From positions 145,762,439 to 145,826,438 of the forward strand of contig CM041292.1 in NCBI GenBank assembly GCA_023052935.1: a DNA stretch of 64,000 nucleotides, given 5' to 3'. The stretch comes from Piezodorus guildinii. Lineage: Eukaryota > Arthropoda > Insecta > Hemiptera > Pentatomidae. Every line of letters starts with the position of its first letter. Position 1 is the stretch's first letter. Below the pieces are notes generated by a model that worked only from the letters and a program-made list of their open reading frames with translations, was not told where the DNA came from and made no database searches. Shown here piece after piece: positions 34,250 through 45,596 of this stretch. Both the position numbers and the translations under genes were made by a program.

Positions 34250-34552
34250 GTGGATGTAATTAGTTGACCGTTGAGAATTACTGGAAGGAATTAGTCCGGG
34301 TGGCGGTCATTAAATGAAACAACTAAATAGTTTCAACTATTTTATTGTTTGCCAACGTTTCGACCCCCTTTGTGGGTCATCATCAGGGCGCATGGTGGGA
34401 GAATGGAAACTGGTTTCCAAGTTTCCATTCTCCCACCATGCGCCCTGATGATGACCCACAAAGGGGGTCGAAACGTTGGCAAACAATAAAATAGTTGAAA
34501 CTATTTAGTTGTTTCATTTAATGACCGCCACCCGGACTAATTCCTTCCAGTA
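34250..34552. mobile_element. Foldback insertion made of Penelope-like 3'-end sequence, with 13-bp TSD
   Basis: Two 136-bp arms (34276-34411 and 34420-34555, the last bases overlapping the TSD) are near-perfect reverse complements around an 8-bp centre. The right arm reads 'cgccctgatgatgaccca', 'ggggtcgaaacgttggc', 'aaacaataaaatagttg', the layout known for Penelope-like 3' ends. The first 27 bp are unpaired and match 54499-54528. A 13-bp duplication 'attttttattatg' flanks the insert at 34237-34249 and 34553-34565. There is no ORF. It could have arisen by inverted (twin) integration of a Penelope-like copy. Confidence 0.88.
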
Positions 34553-34565
34553 ATTTTTTATTATG

Positions 34566-36594
34566 TAGTGTAGGTTTTCATTCGCTTTTTTATTTTATAT
34601 TCTGCTCTTCTACGATAATAAGGAAGTAATTTTCGTTTTAACTTCTCTCGATAGGAATTTTCTGTCAGTTGCAATGACATTCGTAGCATATTTGTTTTAA
34701 TTTTTAATATGACTAGTTGTTATAGTTTGTTTGTTGTACAGGTAAATCATTCTCTTAATTTCGTCGCAAATCCTTTCCGCACATGTATAAATAAAAAGAA
34801 GATACAATAAAAAAATTACATACACAAAAAGATATGTAAATCGCAAGTACCACTCGTTCCCTAAACATACTCCAAAAAAACTTTTTTTCTTGCTCAAACG
34901 AATATTGTAGTTTTCTTTATAAAATTCCACCATTCCACCCACATTTAATTTTCCACGTACTATTTCAATTAGTGTATCGAGATGAAAATTAATCAAATTT
35001 AAAAACTGTTTATTAAAATTTTAAATTGCACCAAATGAAAAAATGAATCGCTAATCCCCGGTAATTAATGCATGTTTGTATTTATTGTTTTTATATATCC
35101 ATTTGCACTTTATAATCAACAGTATTTTTTTATAGCACTATTATTTGTGTTATATTGTTACTTATGTCTTGTTAATATTAAAAATGCACTATTTATCTCC
35201 GACGTTCTACACTTTTATTGTACATATTCATAATTATATGTTATTTTTTGTTTATATATTTTAATTTTTTTTATTAAGAATACTAATACATTTAAGCTGA
35301 ATGCTTATTGCAGGGAAATCGGTCGTACATAGGAATTATCTATTAACATCATGATATAACAAAGATAAACAAATAAAATAATAATAATAAGTAAAACAAC
35401 AAATAATCACCGTATTATATCTAAATACAAAATAACTAATAACTATTTGATATTTATTCCACTAAAAATTAATAATGTTTATATATACAAACACAATCCT
35501 ATTATTCATACAAATTTATTCATCTTTTTTTTTTTTTTTATTACTATTTGTTATTTGTTACTAATATTTCTAATTTTTGAACAAGTTACTTGTAAAAATA
35601 GATATAATTTAATTTATCTATGGAATCAATATTTAAAATTGTTGACATTTCAAATCAGTACTTACAGTTTGATCCATGTATTGATTAATATACTGCTGTT
35701 GGTAAACCTCATATAGCTGGCAGTTTAACAGAAAATGTTCATGTTTTCATCCTTGACTGAATTAAAATATTTGCATATTACATTGTTAAAGGAAATTTTT
35801 GATGATTTATATATAACTGCGTATATTTGTATCATATTAACATTGTCATTCATGTATGAATTCAAACAAAAATAATAAGAAGAAGTGTGTAAACATTTAT
35901 GGTATAAAAAAGGTATTATATTTTGAATTAATTATTTTATCAACATCTTTCGAGACTAGATTGTTTTGAAAAGAAAATATTAGATCACTGAAATATATGT
36001 AAAGTGCTATTTTTACAATAGAACATGGTTGAATCATTTTACTTACAGTATAGGTTAACTGAATTTTATTTGTTAAGTCCTGATGCATAACATCCTTTAC
36101 ACCTCTGTAAGTATATGTTATATTTAATATCCAATTATTTCTCAATGATCCAGTCCCTTAGCCTCAAATGTGACGCACAAATATTATTTTTCTTCCTTTG
36201 TTGTAATAAATTACTGTACAACGTTAATTAATTAGCGATGTTGATGAGATTGGGAAAGCTAAGCTGTCGTTATGAGAGATCTCATTAAAGGTGGATTGGA
36301 AGAGCGATGATTGGGCGAGACAACTCTACGCTGATTGGCGGTTTGAACAATGGTTCTGATTGGTGGTTGCCCAGTTGCTAACAGCGCTAACGCCATTGAG
36401 TGGCTACTTCTTTTCACTTTCTCCGATAATTGCTAAAATTAATCTTCCCAAGTTCTTAACGTATATTGCATTTTGAAAATTATACAGCGAATTACTGACT
36501 GTCTTCAACGATTATCGTTTATTGCATTTAAAATAGAAGTCGAGTTTTATGACGGAAAATAGAAGAAAGAGAAAGGAAAAAGCAGGGGTCACCA
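34566..36594. other. Very AT-rich DNA, no gene seen
   Basis: Frames of 80-100 codons in this stretch are low-complexity and hydrophobic from T-rich or A-rich composition. No domain or repeat was found. Confidence 0.5.
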
Positions 36595-36879
36595 ATTGCA
36601 TAGGGGCTAGCCATTTACCTTTTTTTATGCCAAAGGTCGCGCGGGTTCAAACCTGCTGGTGACCCTAGATTTTTTTTATTCGCAGTAAAAATTCTAAGTT
36701 ATGCCGTCTTTAGGAAGGAACATAAAAAGGTGGTCCCGAGCCAGAGCGATGTCAGGTACTCGTCAAAGATTAACCTATCCTAATAAAATCTGAATAGGCA
36801 AAATTTAGGACTCCCACTGTAGCATCGTCCGATTAGCCATAGTAGTATAAAGCGACGTTAAATGAATAAACAAACAACA
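36595..36879 (+). mobile_element. tRNA-derived SINE, family S2
   Basis: Shows the S2 B box 'cgggttcaaacctgc', 'taagttatgccgtctttagg', 'gatgtcaggtactcgtcaaa', 'gcaaaatttaggactcccac' and the tail 'gcgacgttaaatgaataaac' 'aaacaac'. The tRNA-like head is decayed. No clear TSD was found. Confidence 0.85.
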
Positions 36880-37185
36880 GAAAAATAATCAATGAGCTTT
36901 ATTATTTATTAATCTTTACTTAATGTCTTTCTTTTTTTTCAAAATATAAAAACACCTTTTGTAATATTTGAACAGTTCAAATGTTTTATAAAAGCAAATC
37001 GACACTATTTTTAATAGTTCGTACTGGTGTTCATTATGTTGAGAATGATTTTATTCTATATTAGCTTTTTCTATATTGGTTGTTATTTAAGGGTAATGTG
37101 TATAAATACAGACGCATGTATATTGAAACTTAGAAGAGCACACAGCTTAAACTTTACATTTCCATTATGTTAGGAAATTGTTATT

Positions 37186-37622
37186 ATTCTGATGATGTGA
37201 AAACGATACGACTGGTAGCAAACGAAAGAACTAGCTTCAATTTCTAACTATGAAGAGTATGTTATATTTAAATAAATACTCCGGAACCATCTCTTATTTT
37301 TAAATATTATTTATTTATTTTATTTCAAGGGATTGAAGTTCAATTTGTAGTCTACTCCATGTCTGGTGTTCTTAATAGTGTACATTTTTAACAAGCTATA
37401 GATGAAAAAGAAATATGTGATAATGTAATTGTTTTTAGCCAATTTAGTTACCAAATGAATATATTGACCATTGTTGAAAAAAAATAAGGAGATTTTCATG
37501 AAATATGACCAATATTGAATGATATGGATTTTTTTGATTCTGAAGATGAGGCATCGGGACCTCGAAACGTTTTAAATGTATTATTGATGAATTAATAAGT
37601 AATATTTAAAATAAGAGATGGT
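37186..37622 (+). repeat. Paired Penelope-like 3'-end remnants with an inverted repeat
   Basis: Two successive motifs have Penelope-like 3'-end layout: 'ctgatgatgtgaaaacgata' at 37187 and 'ctgaagatgaggcatcggg' with 'acctcgaaacgtttt' at 37544. A 24/23-bp inverted repeat, beginning 'accatctcttattttta' at 37286 and ending 'aaaataagagatggt' at 37622, frames the second motif. There is no coding sequence. The assignment rests on motif layout only. Confidence 0.45.
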
Positions 37623-38835
37623 CATTGACGTCATCCAAAGCATATAGTCGTGCCAAAAGAAGTATTACTTTAAAAAAAAATGGCTTTCAAAATTACATGA
37701 CATATTTCTGACTCCTCATTGCAGCAATGCTAAAAATGTGTGGTTTAGGTTGCACGAAGTACTGTGAATGTATTCTTCAAGCGTTTGCTGGGTAGTTTGG
37801 GAAAGGCAGAAAGTTCTCAAAGGGCAAAAATGGATCTATTCACAAAAGTGTATCTATTGAAAATAAAATTAAGTGATTCTCCTGAGGTAGCTGTAATCCA
37901 GTAGAAGGACCGAACAGAAGTTAGCTCGGAGACATTACCAGTCAGAGCGGTCGAAGCCATCTGTAATTCAGTTTGTTTCCAGTTTGGAGGTAAGTTTGGA
38001 ACCGTCGCTCCAACTAAACAGACCACGGACTCAATTTAAATTCAGGCAGTTGTGGGTGCGCCCTTGCGTGGAAGGTTTTATTAACTAAGTCATTTCCCGC
38101 TAAGCTGATGACACCTTTCACTTTCACCAATATCCGCATTAGCTGAGTGAGCGACTGGCGAAAATTAATTTAAGTATCCGTGGACCATTCCTGTAGTTTG
38201 ACACGAAAAGTAAGGTGACCAGACGCGTCCCATGACGTTTTTCAAAACTTCCGACTTTTAGAATTGTTAAATTTTATATTTATGAAAATCATTGTTTTGG
38301 GTTCTAAGAATCCCTCAATTTGTTTTGCCTCCTACGGGCTAGGACGACTAACATATTGCTTTTGCTGCCCAGTTACATTGTATTTTTCTCTCTGATGACA
38401 CACTCGTGTCCGTACTGCGTGCTAGCAAGCTAATTGAAGAAATAAATATTACAAGTCTGCCACTTACCATAGAAAATTAAGGTAAGTAATTTATTTATAT
38501 ATTTTATAAATACATAACTTTTCGTAGACTTAGCTTATAATACTGACAAAACGTATATCACCGACCTTAACATTAGAAGAAATTTTAGAAAAAAAATATA
38601 ACTAATTTCTTTATAAACAACAATAAAATATGTTCATGTGTTTAGGGAAAATTGATCCGGCGAAATTTAGCCCATGTGAAACGAATATTTGTACTGTATG
38701 CGTTTATATCATTTCAGTATTTTTTTTAATTATCATAGACATATAATACTTTAGTTTACTGAAGAACAGTTCGATAATCGCAAATTAATTTAAAATTTGA
38801 ATATCTTTAAGAACCAAAACATAAATTATACGTTT
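37623..38835. other. AT-rich DNA, no gene seen
   Basis: A 69-codon minus-strand frame at 38026-37817 has no recognisable motif. Nothing else was assigned. Confidence 0.45.
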
Positions 38836-38958
38836 TTTCTTGCTGTGTAAATATTGTATGAATGTAGTATGTATGATATCTTTCAGTACTACTATTAATT
38901 TCCAAATTGGGACAGATTGTAATTTTACTCAATAAAAATTGTTGTTGAAAAAAAAAAA
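38836..38958 (+). mobile_element. Jockey-A-related solo 3' end with poly(A)
   Basis: Only the last 120 bp of a Jockey-A-type element is present: 'gctgtgtaaatattgtatga', 'gacagattgtaattttactc', 'aataaaaattgttgttg' and then an A run (38948-38958). The flanking 8-bp 'atacgttt' (38828-38835 and 38959-38966) is a probable target duplication. It is an extreme 5' truncation and non-coding. Confidence 0.85.
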
Positions 38959-38966
38959 ATACGTTT

Positions 38967-40868
38967 CTTCTAAAGTAAATCAAGTTTGGACATCAGCAAA
39001 ATCAAAAATAAGTGTTGAAAGTTTGAAAACAATTTTATGTGTCAAATATAATTTGACAAATTCTTGTGAAGATTTTTACAATATCATGAATGACAACAAT
39101 CTACTGAAACAAATTCACTCAAATAAAAAAATATGTCAAGGAATAACATATTATACATTTTTTCATATCTATAAATTGTAATCTATGTTAAAAATAAAAA
39201 CATATTACGATACTATTTTTATTCTGTATGAAAATTTTTGTGGATCTCCCCTCCCCTTCAGAGTTGTCCCTTTTGCCCATCTTAAAATCTGATCACCTTA
39301 ACAAAAAGAGACCTCGTCAACGCTGCAGCAAAATTAAATTTATAAAACAAAAATAAAACAAAAAACAACGAAATAAAAATGAAGATCCGGGGTAGCCTGT
39401 TGTGTTGTGAAGCAGGCTTACTCCTTACTCCCTCGCCTCGCTAGCGGAGATTACCCTACTATTATAAAAGCCTTTAAAGTTTTAAAGAGTTTCTTGAGCA
39501 TTCTCTCTAATGCCAAGAAGAATAATCTTAGTTTTAGATAGGATCTCTTCATTGGACAGTATTACAGTTAATAGGGAGGGATTGCATGATGCAGTAAGTA
39601 GATTTAAGTATTAGGAAAAATCATTCCATATCATTCGAATACTTCTATCCATTTGGAACTTAATAGCATAGAATTATTAGTTCTTCAAGAACAGTCCTAA
39701 TCTGTTTTATCTGATTACAAACAATAACGAAGAGTATCAAGCTTTTAAGATTCTGATTATTTTTATGTATGTTACGGAAAAGGCTTATCATCCCCTCAAT
39801 TCCTAATTTAAATTATTTCGGCAAGAATACATGCACTCTTCGGCTCATAAAATTCCTAATTGGTCCTTTATATAATTTTTCTCCGTTAATTCAGGTTAAA
39901 AATATTACGTTCTTAACCTCCGTAATTACGAAAGCTTCAATGTAATGTAAATCGTTTAGTAGATTTTCGACTCAATTTATTTTGAATTTAGTGTAACGAA
40001 ATTTGAACCATATATAACTTCAATTCAGCATCCAGTGAATGTAGAAAACAATAATTCCGAAGTTATTTGGTTTTTTGTTGTTATTTTCTGATTGTGTTGT
40101 TTCATTATTCGGATTCCCAAATTGACGTCGAGGACAAAAAAAAAAAAAAAAAAAATTAAAAAAAAAAATATTGAGAGAAAAGAGATAATTAGAAAAACAC
40201 CGCCCCTTCTCTTAGTTTAATTAAAAAATAATAAGTATTCATAGAATGAATCTTGTTAAATTAGAAATCGCCGTTGGTGAAATAAGAGAAGTAAAGTTCA
40301 ACTTTTAATAAGGAGAAATAAAATGAATATTTTTTTTTAGGTTTCGGAGGTAAATCATTAATTAGAGATACTTCTGGTTTAAGAAGTCCAATTTCTTATT
40401 ATTATTTTTTTTTATAAAGTTAACTTAAGGTATTAAAATGTCTGAAATCTTTTTTCTTTCAATATCGAACAATTAATTAATTTATAAAATAGGTTAAACT
40501 CTAATTTATATTAAAAACAAGCAGAAATCTTAGAGTTCCTTTCATTTTTTTTCATTATTATTATTTATTTTTTTTAGCCTATTCTCTATTTATTTGTCAA
40601 ACAATGCATACAATAAAAAAAAATAAAGAAAAATAAATATCGGGAGTACATCAAAACATCCCTTTTGCACGAATGTATTATAAGGTGTAATATATACATA
40701 CAAGATGACTGTATGTGCTTTTAGCTTTTTGGCATTTGTCCTTTACTATTTTTAAAAGTTACTGTGTTCCCAGGGGAAAGAAGGACAGAAACGTGGTAGG
40801 TTTTGACGTATATTAATAGAAGAGAGATGGAAATAATTAAAGAAACCATTAGTATGGAATGAGTGGAC
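38967..40868. other. AT-rich DNA, no gene seen
   Basis: The frame at 38939-39181 begins inside the Jockey tail and continues into A-rich sequence; it has no domain. A long A run lies at 40136-40157. Nothing else was assigned. Confidence 0.5.
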
Positions 40869-40881
40869 TGATATGGTCCAT

Positions 40882-41240
40882 TCATTCATCATCCTAATCC
40901 TCTAGCTCAATCCCTATCCAGCTCCACTCATCCATACAACCCACCTAGAAGGTTGAAACGGCAGTGGCCCCGCGACCTTTTGTAAATATATTGGAGTTCT
41001 AGCACTGGCTAGATTCTCCACTCAATGTGATGTATGTATGAGTGTTTGTATGTGTATATAGGTATAAGTGAATTCTTGACTTTATTGTATTGATTCATTA
41101 TTGTGTATATATTTTATTGTAATTTTATGCTGTGTAAATATTGTATCAATGTAGTATGTATGATATCTTTCACCACTACTATTGATGTCCAAATTGGGAC
41201 AGATTGTAATTTTACTCAATAAAATTGTTGTTGTTGTTGT
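40882..41240 (+). mobile_element. Jockey-A-related 5'-truncated copy with (GTT)n tail and TSD
   Basis: The copy starts at the last coding blocks ('HHPNPLAQSL'-like, then 'RRLKRQWPRDLL') and keeps the 3' UTR to 'aattttactcaataaaattg'. It ends in a GTT-repeat tail at 41226-41240 in place of poly(A). A 13-bp duplication 'tgatatggtccat' at 40869-40881 and 41241-41253 fixes both ends. Total length is 359 bp. The 3' UTR is closer to the solo end at 38836 than to the intact Jockey-A. Confidence 0.92.
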
Positions 41241-41253
41241 TGATATGGTCCAT

Positions 41254-41840
41254 AGAAGACCAACAAAAATAATAAAATATATAAAAAAGGTCCTTTCTGG
41301 TTGGTAGAGTTTAATCAAACATGTTACATCCCTATTATGTACTTCTCTTAATTATAAAGTTTCAAGTTAAAAGAATAAAAAAGTAGGAAAAAGCAATTAA
41401 GAAAAAAAAATGTATGAATTATTTAGGCTTTTAAATCATTACAAATTTCATATACTCAAAATCAAAAGTAAGTTTTTATTTATTTTTTCATTCCATCTAA
41501 AAGAACAAATCAGAAACTTGATGATGTTACTAAAGACTACGAAGATTTTTCAACATTTAAACATTCTGCAATTGTCTACTTACTGTCAGACACATATTGA
41601 AGGAATGTTTTTTTTACCTGCCATATCTAAACAGATTAGGAATAAGACCCGATAAAGCAACTTTATTAAACAATGACGAACTTAAAATAAAATCTGTGCT
41701 AAGCTTTCTCAAGACCCATTAGTTGTTGAATAGAATACATGACTGTACATAAAAAAATAATGATAACAATAATTAAATAAAATAAACGTGTGGAACAATT
41801 TTTTAAATTAAATATACTACAATAAACGAATGAAATAAAG
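41254..41840. other. AT-rich DNA, no gene seen
   Basis: An 81-codon frame at 41410-41655 has no recognisable motif. Confidence 0.45.
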
Positions 41841-41887
41841 GTGTTGATGAACCTTCGGTTTTACGCCTCGAAACCCTAACCAACCAC
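41841..41887 (+). repeat. I-clade LINE 3'-terminal remnant
   Basis: The sequence 'gtgttgatgaaccttcggtt', 'ttacgcctcgaaaccctaac' and 'caacc' matches, in order, the 3' terminus of the I-clade copy at 8911-8975 (minus strand), with a few changes. Only the terminus is present. Confidence 0.55.
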
Positions 41888-41959
41888 AATAATGGACATT
41901 TTACAAGAAATTAAAAATAATTACTTATTCAACTGGAGAAACTGTAAGAAGAAATGCAA

Positions 41960-42245
41960 GTGACCCTCTGTAACATAGTGTCTAGCATAACGACCTTCTA
42001 TGTGAAAGGTCACGGGTTCAAACCCGCAGGTGGCCACAGGGTTTTTAATGGGGATAAAAAATACTTAGTTATGCCGTCCTTCAGAGGGAACGTGAAAAGG
42101 CGGTCCCTAGCCTGTGTAATGTCAGGTACTCGTAGAAAATCCCTGTCCTAATTAAACCTGGAGAGTCAAAATATATTACTCCAACTGTAGCATCGTCCGA
42201 TTATCCACAATATCATAAAGTAAATAAAATAAATAAACAAACAAA
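41960..42245 (+). mobile_element. tRNA-derived SINE, family S2
   Basis: The B box 'cgggttcaaacccgc' is intact and the A-box region is decayed. Body motifs 'agttatgccgtccttcagag' and 'gtagcatcgtccgattatcc' match the copy at 52496-52774. The tail is 'taaaataaataaacaaacaa'. No clear TSD was found. Confidence 0.88.
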
Positions 42246-42846
42246 GATTGTGTATAGTATGTCTCAAAATGGTACCTCATTTAATAATTCACGAAATTAA
42301 AAAAAAATTAAGTAAATAAATAGGGGAGGATAAAACTATAAATTTAGCTCTTAGGAATTCTACCCCTTAGCTACTCTTCAAAGGTATTTTGTTTCATACA
42401 TCATATTACCCTGATGTATTCGTAGAATAAGGTACACTATCTGAAGTATTTTGCCGCTAATTAGCATTAATTAGGGATCCTAGTTGTTTCTGTTTCACCG
42501 CCTTGTTGGAGCTGCTTCGGCGTATCGAGGTAGGAAACTAGGTCGGCCTCTCTTATTTATTCAAGATTAGCTGGAATCGTTTGCACCTTCATGTCCCTCT
42601 CTCTCACTTTTGATCTGTTCTATTTACTGTTATATGTCTATTTGGCAAATGTTTTTAATCAGTTTCTTTTAAATAATATCCACTAGTTTAGCATTTCTTA
42701 AAAAAAAAAAAAAAGAACTTACTAGATACGGTGAAAGGGAAATAAATCAAATTATAGATCAATATTGATTAATTTAGAGTAAATAGTAAAGTGTGTAACT
42801 TCAAGGCATTAGCTTTTATGTCACTAAATCAACATTCTTGTTGCTT
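42246..42846. other. AT-rich DNA, no gene seen
   Basis: A short GC-richer patch lies near 42490-42570. No gene or repeat was recognised. Confidence 0.45.
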
Positions 42847-43575
42847 TGGTCTAATATTTTCAATAATGAACCTTTGTTATGGACTAAAAGTTAACCATCT
42901 CAAAATATGAGAGCTTACGTTTGAAAGATACTTAGAATCGAATGATTTAAAAAAAAAAAAAAACGGTTTCTCCGAAAACTACAGTACCAATTTTTTGGAA
43001 ATTCGGCACATAAATATTAGGATATTCAACGATGGTCCTAACACCTGGAGATAAAACTTGTTTGATTCCATAACACAGTTATTTTTGAAGATTGAGAAAA
43101 ATGTTATTAGAGTTTTCTAACCAAGAAACCGCAAATAATTATAAATACATCTATAACTCAGTTTTTTTTTTTTTTTAAGATAGCGAAATGATTGTATTGA
43201 GATTTAGGATCAGGACCACGCGACGAATAGAAAAAATAATAAAGAAAAGGGAAAACAAATTGAATCCTGTCTATACATACGCTTGTAACTCCGTTATTTT
43301 CGAAGTTCAAATTAATACTTAAATAAATATTAAAAATTTAGTTGTTAGTATTATTCAATAGAAAAATTAAATTATATACAAATCGAAAAAAAAAAGAATT
43401 ATTGAAATCGGTTTAGAAATAGCAGAGATATTGAAATTAGCAGTGGTGATAAAGCATTTTCTTTTGAATTATTTATTGCTTTTTATATTAGTTAATTTCC
43501 TCTAAACAATTATACCGTAATATAGTTATTTGGAAATAGTAAACCTTTGTGTTATAATTTGCAGCGTTTTAATCT
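42847..43575 (+). repeat. T-family repeat, longest copy
   Basis: This copy runs from 'caataatgaacctttgttat' through 'tctccgaaaactacag', 'ttcaacgatggtcctaacac', 'cacagttatttttgaagat' and 'gaaattagcagtggtgataa' to 'ttataatttgcagcgtttta'. About 730 bp can be matched piecewise to the other copies. No ORF and no terminal inverted repeats were found, so it is a non-autonomous element of unknown class. Confidence 0.8.
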
Positions 43576-43859
43576 CATTAAATAAATTTACTGTTGAATC
43601 ACAAAAATACAACATTAATGATAATGGGAAAGTCCAATTCGAACTGAAAGGTAAGCCCTAACACCGGATCCATTACATAAGAATGTAAATCTTCAAAAAT
43701 CATCCCGAATAGAAATAAATCTTTATATTGCAAAGATGCAGAAAAGAGAAAGTATGTAATTGTAGGAGAGGTATCAGAAATAAATAAGGGAATTAAGTGT
43801 GGGAGGAAGGGAATTGGAAAATGATCATTTTTTGTGAAGCAACTACTCTCTTAATTATT

Positions 43860-44330
43860 TTCTGCTCAAGAGACCATCTTATTTCCAGTCGTCCTGGATG
43901 ATTATTTTAGACACTGACCTTTTGTATTTGCGAGGGCGGGAAGTTCGGTTTTAAAAGAGGTATGTCTATTTCAGTCAAGTTCTCCTAATGTAAGGAGTAT
44001 TGAGGACTTTTTATTCGATAGTTTAGAAATGCACCAAAGCTCAATCCCGTATATTCCAATAAACCTGATGATGGTAGTATAAATGAATTAGTTGTCGATT
44101 GTTTATGTGGAGCATTTATCAAGTTAGTATTGTGTAGTAATCAGAATTTTCGAACAGTTACTTGTCGTTTCAATCTTGCGTGAAAGCACTTACTAAGCTA
44201 AAGTCCCAGGTATGAAATATGTTCGACGAGAGTATGTGGAATATTATTAAAGGACACCTAAGAAAAATAGGTCATAGGTTTATGACGATAAGTAAGTGTG
44301 GTTTTGAATGTGGACTGTTGGTTGAAATGA
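43860..44330 (-). pseudogene. Degenerate Jockey LINE ORF2 3' fragment
   Basis: The reverse complement still aligns by order with Jockey-B: a decayed 'RYLGLHL' region near 44210, 'LIHLYYHHQVYWNIRD' (cf. 'LIYMTIIRPIWTYGVE') near 44090, and 'GRLEIRW' near 43870. Stops and shifts are frequent, so this is an old copy. Confidence 0.65.
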
Positions 44331-44866
44331 AATATTAAATCAGAATCTAAATTAGCAATATCTTGTTAGTATTTAGGTTACCTATTTATAATAATAATAA
44401 TACAAAATCTTTTAATATTCTAAATAATAATAATAATAAATAAATATTTCAACAAGCTGAGTAATAATCTTTTAACAGGCCAAATAATAGCATTTACAAA
44501 TACTGTACGAATGATTTCTTTCGGGAAGAAAATTTATCTTTCTCCTCCCTCCTGTCGTCCATCATAAATAAATATCTAAATAAAATATCTAATATTCATG
44601 ATCAAACTTTTGATGTAAATTGTTAAATTGCATAAAGGCATAAACAAATTCCATTTCTGTTTATATATGATATTCAGTCTAATTACTAAAACCTTATACC
44701 ATCATTTAGTTAACTGATAAAACACACCTTTAAAAGGTAATCACGTATTGAATAAACATTTTTAATGTATAAATATTGAGTGAAAGGTTGTCCGTAAGCT
44801 AATAAAAAATAGAAAATACATTTCCTTATTTATTTGAAAAAATGATCTCGGTACCTCTCCGTCATA
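44331..44866. other. AT-rich DNA, no gene seen
   Basis: Contains an (AAT)-rich patch near 44390-44440 and nothing else assignable. Confidence 0.45.
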
Positions 44867-45055
44867 TTTTTTTTGTATTTATATTTTATTGAGTTTTACA
44901 ACTGTATTAACATAAATACAATAAGTAAAACTGTTGAATTAAAATGAAGGTCGTGAAAGGCTTGTGAAGAAACTACCCAGCGGTAGAACTTCGATGTTTA
45001 TCTAAGTAAGTAGATCCCGAAGCCATCTTATTTCCAATCGCCTCGGAACGTCATA
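44867..45055 (-). pseudogene. Jockey-B-related 3' end fragment
   Basis: The minus strand starts with the ORF2 C-terminus ('RRLEIRWLRDLL'-like) and continues through a 3' UTR resembling 22690-22810 ('acaactgtattaacataaat' versus 'acaactgtataattatatac' on the plus strand) to an A-rich tail at about 44867-44876. It is 5'-truncated. Confidence 0.7.
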
Positions 45056-45341
45056 TTTTTAAATCGAATTTATATAAACAAAATTGTTAATAATATTCTT
45101 ATAATTGAGAAAATGTAACAACCTTTTCTTGCTAAAAAAACAAAAACTCTTAATTAATACATAAAATAAACACACAAACTTTCTATGCTGTGATGCCTTT
45201 CCTTGCCTAAATTTTCCAAATTCATAAAATAATAATAATTTTTTAACTTTAATATATCTGTTCCGTATGTTGTAATTTGACAAAAATAACTTCGCTATTG
45301 ACATAGATAAAATTATTTTTTTTAACTTTAAAGTCGAGTTC

Positions 45342-45353
45342 TGCGCATGCGCA
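45342..45353. promoter_or_regulatory. Palindromic GCGCATGCGC site at the 5' end of Jockey-A
   Basis: The perfect palindrome 'tgcgcatgcgca' lies about 6 bp inside the inferred 5' end of the element. It matches the NRF1-type recognition sequence known from animal promoters. LINEs of this type use internal promoters near their first bases, so the location suits a promoter element, but no function is shown by the sequence itself. Confidence 0.4.
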
Positions 45354-45596
45354 TGTGTATAGCAGTCATCTTTCAAATCGGCTCTTGGATTTCATGCTTT
45401 TTCAGTTTGAATTCTCTTCAGTGCAATCTTGAAAACATCACCAGACTACAGGATAACAACAGCAGTAAATATTGGAGCAAACAACAGTAAGTTTTGTTAC
45501 AATTTACGGTGTAAAGTGAATGCTGGGTAACCTCTTCACATCAGCTGATTGCCAATAGCTCGGCAAGGCCGGGATTGGTTTTCTTTTCTTTAGTTA

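Noticed and set aside
34697..34996. 99-codon minus-strand frame with a hydrophobic segment
   Set aside because: It lies in A/T-rich DNA without motif or exon-like composition.
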